Positions 61,124 to 64,000 of a DNA stretch of 64,000 nt are shown piece by piece (position 1 is the stretch's first letter; the number at the start of each line of letters is the position of its first letter). The notes below the pieces were generated by a model that was given only the letters and a program-made list of their open reading frames with translations, was not told the origin of the DNA and did not search any database. Both the position numbers and the translations under genes were made by a program. The stretch is from Nematostella vectensis (lineage: Eukaryota > Cnidaria > Anthozoa > Actiniaria > Edwardsiidae), in NCBI RefSeq assembly GCF_932526225.1, contig NC_064034.1, positions 20,859,747 to 20,923,746 on the forward strand, read 5' to 3'.

Positions 61124-64000
61124 TCACTCTCCCTTTCCTTGCGTGACCGCAGTCTGATTTTCTCTCTTTGCACTCTCCTTGCGTGACCGCCTCTCGTTGA
61201 TTTCGTCACCAAACTGGTAGTTCAGTTTCTGTCCGTCCACGTGTTTGATAATCTTGCGCTCGTAGTAATAGCGAATAGCGCGGCTCATCTTCTCATACGT
61301 CATGTCGTGACGGTTCTTCCGCTGCCCCCAAAGTCTCGCGACCGCTTTCGAGTCCACGAGGCGGAACATGCCGTCGTCACGTGATACCCACGTGATGAAT
61401 TTAGGTGAGTATGCTTTGTTGTCCAGGAGCTCCTCAAGAAATTCCCACAAATGAATGGTCTTTTTCACTGCAAGAGAACCCACCGGTAAAGTGAATAGTG
61501 AAAGCGATTTTTTTACTGGTTAACAAGTCAATCGATTGGCCAGGACAAAATTTGGACGGCTGTTTATCCCGGCCAGACAAACTTTGTCCTCCTAGTGCGA
61601 TTAGGCCCTAAGTTAACGCGAAAGGAGGGAACGAAAGAAAATATTATAATGCTTATGAAACGAGGGATGGATAGAAATAAATATAGGACGATTTAAGAAT
61701 AACTTTCGTGGGAAAAAGTTTTGGGATGCTCATGAAGCGGAAGAATAAAGAACCGGAAGTTTTTAGTGCCGATAATAATTATCATGCATGCGGATTGCAC
61801 TTTGAAATGTTATGAAAATATAATCTTGGAAAGCAAATAAACATCAGAGAGACAAGAATATTTGATTAAATACCAGTATTTTCAAGAATTATATTGCACC
61901 TTTTTTTAATTGTTATTTATAAGTTTTTGATAGCGAGGCATCGTGAGTGTCGGCATTTGGTTATAATTAGGGTCAAGTGGGGGTCATATTTCGGCTTGTA
62001 AAAAAGTCGGAGTTTATTTGCCCCTAAATTTTATTTCACATATCAAAAGTAGAAATGATGCTCTTTTCGATGAATGCAAACATTTTTGCCAAATCCACAT
62101 CTCATCGGCGATATTACACGGTTATTTCAATGCTTTTCAAAGTCATCTAAAAACATAAAATAAAATCGCGTAAAATAATAAGGTTCTGACAGAACCCAAA
62201 CTTCATTTTTCCGAGAAATCTCGACGAACTCAGACCGCTGGTCTTAATATACGACTGCGGGGGAAATACAGTGGTTGAGTCAGAAATTGGGGTCAACTAA
62301 AAATTTCTGTGATAGTAATTTGAAGAACCCGGCGTGGATAAATCATTTTTACATAACAAGCCATAAAAGAAAGTCTTTACAGATAGGATATGCTGCTTTT
62401 CATAGGAAGCGGAATGTTTTAAAGTTATTTTTTGGCATGTTTGTATTTTGTGAATGAAAGACCTATCATATCATGAGATCATGCCAGGGGTGTACTCACG
62501 ACTACATGAGGAAATTCAAAACTCACATAATATTGCTTTCAACAAAAGCCACATCCTCTTAATATTTTGCATCGGTAGTAGAAGGGTTGTTCGAGTGTAT
62601 TACTCAGTGTGCTTTTGTCATTCCATCTCCTCGGCCAAACCGGCTGCCTAAAATGTGTCGGTAAATATCCGCTCGTATGAACAAGGATTTCGTGGTGAAA
62701 TACATGTTTGGTTGTCAAATGAATATTAATTTTTAGGGGTGATGTTTACCGGAAATGAGATTTATAGTGTCAGAGTCATGTGTCGGAACCGCAAAATGTG
62801 TGATGGAAGGTCAAAAGTTTGGTTGATCTGGGCAAAGCTGTGCTTTTGTTTATGCTGTATTCCTTTCAGTAGCAATCTGAAGTTGTGTATTTGTTTTGGA
62901 ATCTGTTTATGGGTTTAACGCCGGGCAATGTAACAAATAGAAGTATTGTGTTGGAATTTAATATTTTTAAAGTCACGTTGTTTAGAAATCGAGTCGCTGT
63001 TAACCCTTAATTATGCTTCAAGAATTGCAAGTATTTCTTCTGCTTTCCCTTTGTCCATTACCGCAATTCCTTGGGGTTGATTTCGGGGACTCCTCGGTAT
63101 CGTTTCGGTTCCGAGGATCAGTTGGGGTACTTTTGGGGATCATTTCGGGTCCTGGGATCGTTTCGGCTCCTGGGATCATTTCGGGTCCTGTACAGTGTTC
63201 TACGCCAACAAGAAGGTATACAGAAAGCTTATACCTTCACAAGGAAAAAGTCTAAACAATTACTTTATTTTTCACGCAATGCAAATTTGACAAGAAAAGC
63301 GAAAAATGCGCGAAACATTTTAGTACAGCACCGCACGGGGCCCAATTCTACCGCGCGTACCTTTAGGTCTGTGGACTTTCTTATCGGGTTTAGTAGCAGA
63401 GTTGAGGGGTTTGGACGAGTTGTTAGCTGGCGCACACCGTCGAGTCGGTTTTTCTAAAAAGTAAACAATATGATATTAGCACGAAAGAAGAAGCAAACAC
63501 TGCTCCAAACATATACCACAGGCATTTTTATATGACAAAATTGTAATACGCACTTGTAATACTACTGACAACTACCGGAACACTACCGACAACTACCAAA
63601 ACACTACCGACAATTACCGAAACACTACTGAGACACTACTGACAAAGGAACAAAGTGAGTTTCATCGAGCAAAAAAGGGCCCGTATTGGATCTCATGACA
63701 TAATAAAATGTCATTATTTCGCTTGAATACGCGCAAGGTCTTACCAAGATAAGTCCAGTCTAAGGCTGGTGCTTCCTTCTCGACCTTGTCGCCGGTGATA
63801 TCGTTGATTCCTTGCGCATGCGCAGAACACGTTCTCTCAGACTGTGTCCCTTTGTCCTCTCGTTCGGTTCTCGTCTGTGCAACAAAGCAGTCATGGCTGA
63901 TGTCTGTTATGGTCGGGTTAACGAGGTTATCCATTGTGCCTTTTGTGGTCGGGCCGATCAAAGGGGTTGTTGTGGACGTAGTACAGAGGGAGCTTGGGGC
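61124..64000 (-). CDS. ETS-domain transcription factor, C-terminal part (3 exons, runs off window)
   Basis: A sequence-specific activator or repressor that binds GGAA cores. Exons, leftward: 64000-63745 (open to the window edge, ends LDWTYLG), 63453-63361 (KPTRRCAPANN to VHRPKG) and 61467-61124; all junctions are phase 1. The last exon begins VKKTIHLWEFLEELL and holds the complete ETS domain: FITWVSRDDGMFRLVDSKAV, LWGQRKNRHDMTYEKMSRAI, RYYYERKI. The two DNA-contacting Arg of the recognition helix (SRAIRYYY) are kept. A short basic tail (NERRSRKESAKREN) and TGA follow. The sequence mixes ELF/ESE-like (VDSKAV, WGQRK) and ETV6-like (MTYEKMSRA) features, so the subfamily is left open. Any Pointed/SAM domain would lie beyond the window. 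Confidence 0.92.
61468..63360. other. large ETS intron, little recognised
   Basis: 1.9 kb AT-rich intron between the ETS linker exon and the ETS-domain exon. A short repeat of about 21-29 bp (GGGATCATTTCGGGTCCTG) lies at 63085-63190. I see no other gene. Confidence 0.6.
63560..63648. repeat. about 24-bp tandem repeat, 4 copies
   Basis: The unit is CACTACCGACAACTACCGAA, with variants, in the ETS intron between exons 63745 and 63453. Confidence 0.8.

Overview
This is animal (metazoan) nuclear DNA: GT-AG introns, short phased exons, tRNA-derived SINEs, MITEs, retrotransposon remains, many minisatellites and a 200-base assembly gap. The central gene encodes hedgling, a giant transmembrane cadherin with a Hedgehog-type 'Hedge' domain that is known from sponges and sea anemones. 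A cnidarian, most likely an anthozoan such as Nematostella, is therefore the best guess. That guess rests on recalled knowledge of hedgling, not on a search.

Layout. (1) 1-4.8 kb: minus-strand ADP-ribosylglycohydrolase-family gene with three exons in the window; two of its introns are filled by minisatellites. (2) 5.6-7.4 kb: complete minus-strand gene for a 114-residue stand-alone ubiquitin-binding ZnF-UBP protein. (3) 7.8-17.1 kb: plus-strand APEX2 (AP endonuclease 2), five exons, 541 residues, divergent from the ZnF-UBP gene across a 449-bp shared upstream region; its 6-kb intron 2 holds tandem repeats, a SINE, a probable BEL/Pao remnant and the gap. (4) 17.2-29 kb: gene-poor, with a 794-bp DNA transposon (81-bp TIRs, 9-bp target duplication), a two-exon gene for a secreted protein built of 26/29-residue repeats, a 30-bp minisatellite, a broken Gypsy-type integrase and a 68/70-matched long hairpin. 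(5) 29.0-58.2 kb: hedgling on the minus strand, reconstructed here as 34 exons whose reading phases all agree, encoding about 3,452 residues: signal peptide, Hedge, VWA, PPC-like domain, about 22 cadherin repeats, two Ig domains, two EGF domains, an RxRR site, one membrane helix and a cytoplasmic SH2 domain. (6) 58.2-64 kb: MITEs, a Z-DNA-prone repeat, and the 3' end of a minus-strand ETS transcription-factor gene that runs off the window.

The most unusual pattern is that many tandem arrays start exactly at splice sites of these genes and copy the splice site together with a few exon bases. This is seen at all three ADP-ribosylglycohydrolase donors, at one APEX2 acceptor, and at hedgling exons 4, 7, 9, 24, 25 (donors) and 27 (acceptor). 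One array copies 99 bp (33 codons) in frame and makes the whole intron 24 of hedgling translatable.

The genes are unrelated in pathway: ADP-ribose removal, ubiquitin recognition, base-excision repair, adhesion and signalling, and transcription control. Exon boundaries come from reading splice consensus and frame by eye; no alignment or transcript data were available.
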